In this document: positions 63,404 to 64,000 of the stretch, in pieces
Layout of the letters: each line of letters starts with the position of its first letter
Numbering within the stretch: position 1 is the first letter of the stretch
NCBI RefSeq assembly: GCF_006542765.1
Contig: NZ_SKCD01000011.1
Location: 62,001-126,000, forward strand
Length of the DNA: 64,000 bases
Direction of reading: 5' to 3'
From: Paenibacillus luteus
GTDB lineage: Bacteria > Bacillota > Bacilli > Paenibacillales > Paenibacillaceae
Made by a program: the position numbers and the translations under genes
Notes under the pieces: model-generated
Seen by the model: the letters and a program-made list of their open reading frames with translations, nothing else
Databases searched by the model: none
What the model was told of the DNA's origin: nothing

Positions 63404-64000
63404 CTACGTCTTTTGATCAGTCCGGACTTCTCCCTCGATTGGTACAATAATGACATCAGTGAAATCTTCGTTCAAATGGTAGTCGTTAAAGCCTAACACG
63501 GTACTTGTACCTTTACTATCGATCGTTCCGTAAATTTTTTTTTCAAGCATAATATTATCAGTGAAAAAGACGGATTCGCCAAAGCCCTCATGTCTCTTGC
63601 CTACTTCACCATTCCTTCCCATAGAATCATTTTGCCATGTCACAACCGCAATTCCATCCTGATTAATCTCTCTATAATTAATTAGTCCTTTATACTCTAC
63701 CTCAAAACGCAGCGCTTCTCCCTTTGGAAAAGTATAAGTAAAAGTGAATCCTTCTCCTGATGCTTCTATTTCTTTATCCACATACGTTGCTGGATAACGA
63801 ATTGCAATTTCACGAGCTTTTACTAAATCTCCGCTCATGAGTATTTTGAAGCGCTCATGACCAGAAGGAGTCCGAACAATTACAGTCTTATCCGTACTGT
63901 TGTATTTCACTGTTCCCCCCAGTGTTTCTGAGAGAAAACGCAGAGGAAGATAAGTTCTACCATCTTTAATCGTTACAGGGGCATCCAGCTTGACGCTTTT
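63404..64000 (-). CDS. Copper-amine-oxidase-N (stalk) domain protein, 5' end cut by window edge
   Basis: 198 residues are visible, open to the right edge in frame. The first part continues a stalk domain: 'KLDAPVTIKDGRTYLPLRFL' then 'SETLGGTVKYNSTDKTVIV', with the PLRFxxExLGxxVxY pattern of copper amine oxidase N-terminal domains. The rest ('LVKAREIAIRYPATYVDKE', 'FTYTFPKGEALRFEVEY') is beta-rich and not recognised. A GTG at 63910 inside the conserved motif is not a start. The signal peptide would lie outside the window. Confidence 0.85.
   Translation of the reverse strand, partial: KSVKLDAPVTIKDGRTYLPLRFLSETLGGTVKYNSTDKTVIVRTPSGHERFKILMSGDLVKAREIAIRYPATYVDKEIEASGEGFTFTYTFPKGEALRFEVEYKGLINYREINQDGIAVVTWQNDSMGRNGEVGKRHEGFGESVFFTDNIMLEKKIYGTIDSKGTSTVLGFNDYHLNEDFTDVIIVPIEGEVRTDQKT

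Overview
The window looks like chromosomal DNA of a spore-forming, low-to-mid G+C Bacillota, most probably Paenibacillus or a close relative. This is inferred from the strong AGGAGG-type ribosome binding sites, frequent TTG/GTG starts, dense intrinsic terminators, a CydS-type bd-oxidase microprotein, an SR1P-like zinc peptide, copper-amine-oxidase-N stalk-domain proteins, and a polysaccharidase set (a GH87 alpha-1,3-glucanase, a GH14-CBM25 beta-amylase and two GH2 enzymes) typical of that group. No rRNA, tRNA, insertion sequence, prophage or CRISPR array was seen.

Layout. 0-6.4 kb: small redox and regulatory genes (Gfo/Idh oxidoreductase, MarR with four palindromic sites, HxlR, two TetR, a SnoaL-like protein, a decayed SDR gene, and an NmrA-type SDR plus LLM flavin oxidoreductase pair). 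6.4-10.6 kb: GH2 glycosidase divergent from an AraC regulator. 10.6-17.1 kb: an SR1P-like peptide-ppdK-ndk operon and a rifampin phosphotransferase (rph), two related swivelling-His enzymes side by side. 17.4-29.9 kb: acetyltransferases, a 1407-residue ankyrin protein with an IGNQAV motif and a Nudix-like C-terminal region, LysR/MFS, an LRR protein, a hairpin-repeat intergenic element, a CPCC protein and a MocR regulator. 30-35.6 kb: a TetR-CYP102 (P450-reductase fusion) operon and a TetR/SDR pair. 35.8-44.2 kb: an Lsa-like ABC-F protein behind an attenuator-type leader, selO, and a UvrA-like/MFS operon divergent from a MarR regulator. 44.2-51.7 kb: a modular GH87 enzyme, and a cytochrome bd operon with a microprotein on each side, convergent with a lipoprotein cytochrome c. 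51.9-64 kb: a GH2 enzyme, a C1q/TNF-like protein with its glycosyltransferase neighbour, a BNR-repeat protein, stalk-domain proteins, an MBL hydrolase, a Crp/Fnr regulator and the beta-amylase.

Themes. Resistance and detoxification genes are common: rph, the ABC-F protein, UvrA-like/MFS, a second MFS, CYP102, and several regulator/oxidoreductase pairs. The other theme is polysaccharide use, with cre-like sites upstream of three of the glycosidase genes. The least explained locus is the 4.2-kb ankyrin/IGNQAV gene, which resembles a secreted effector or polymorphic toxin but has no adjacent delivery or immunity genes. The two bd-oxidase microproteins, the ABC-F leader, the SR1P-ppdK overlap and the K/C-rich C1q-like protein are the next most interesting points.
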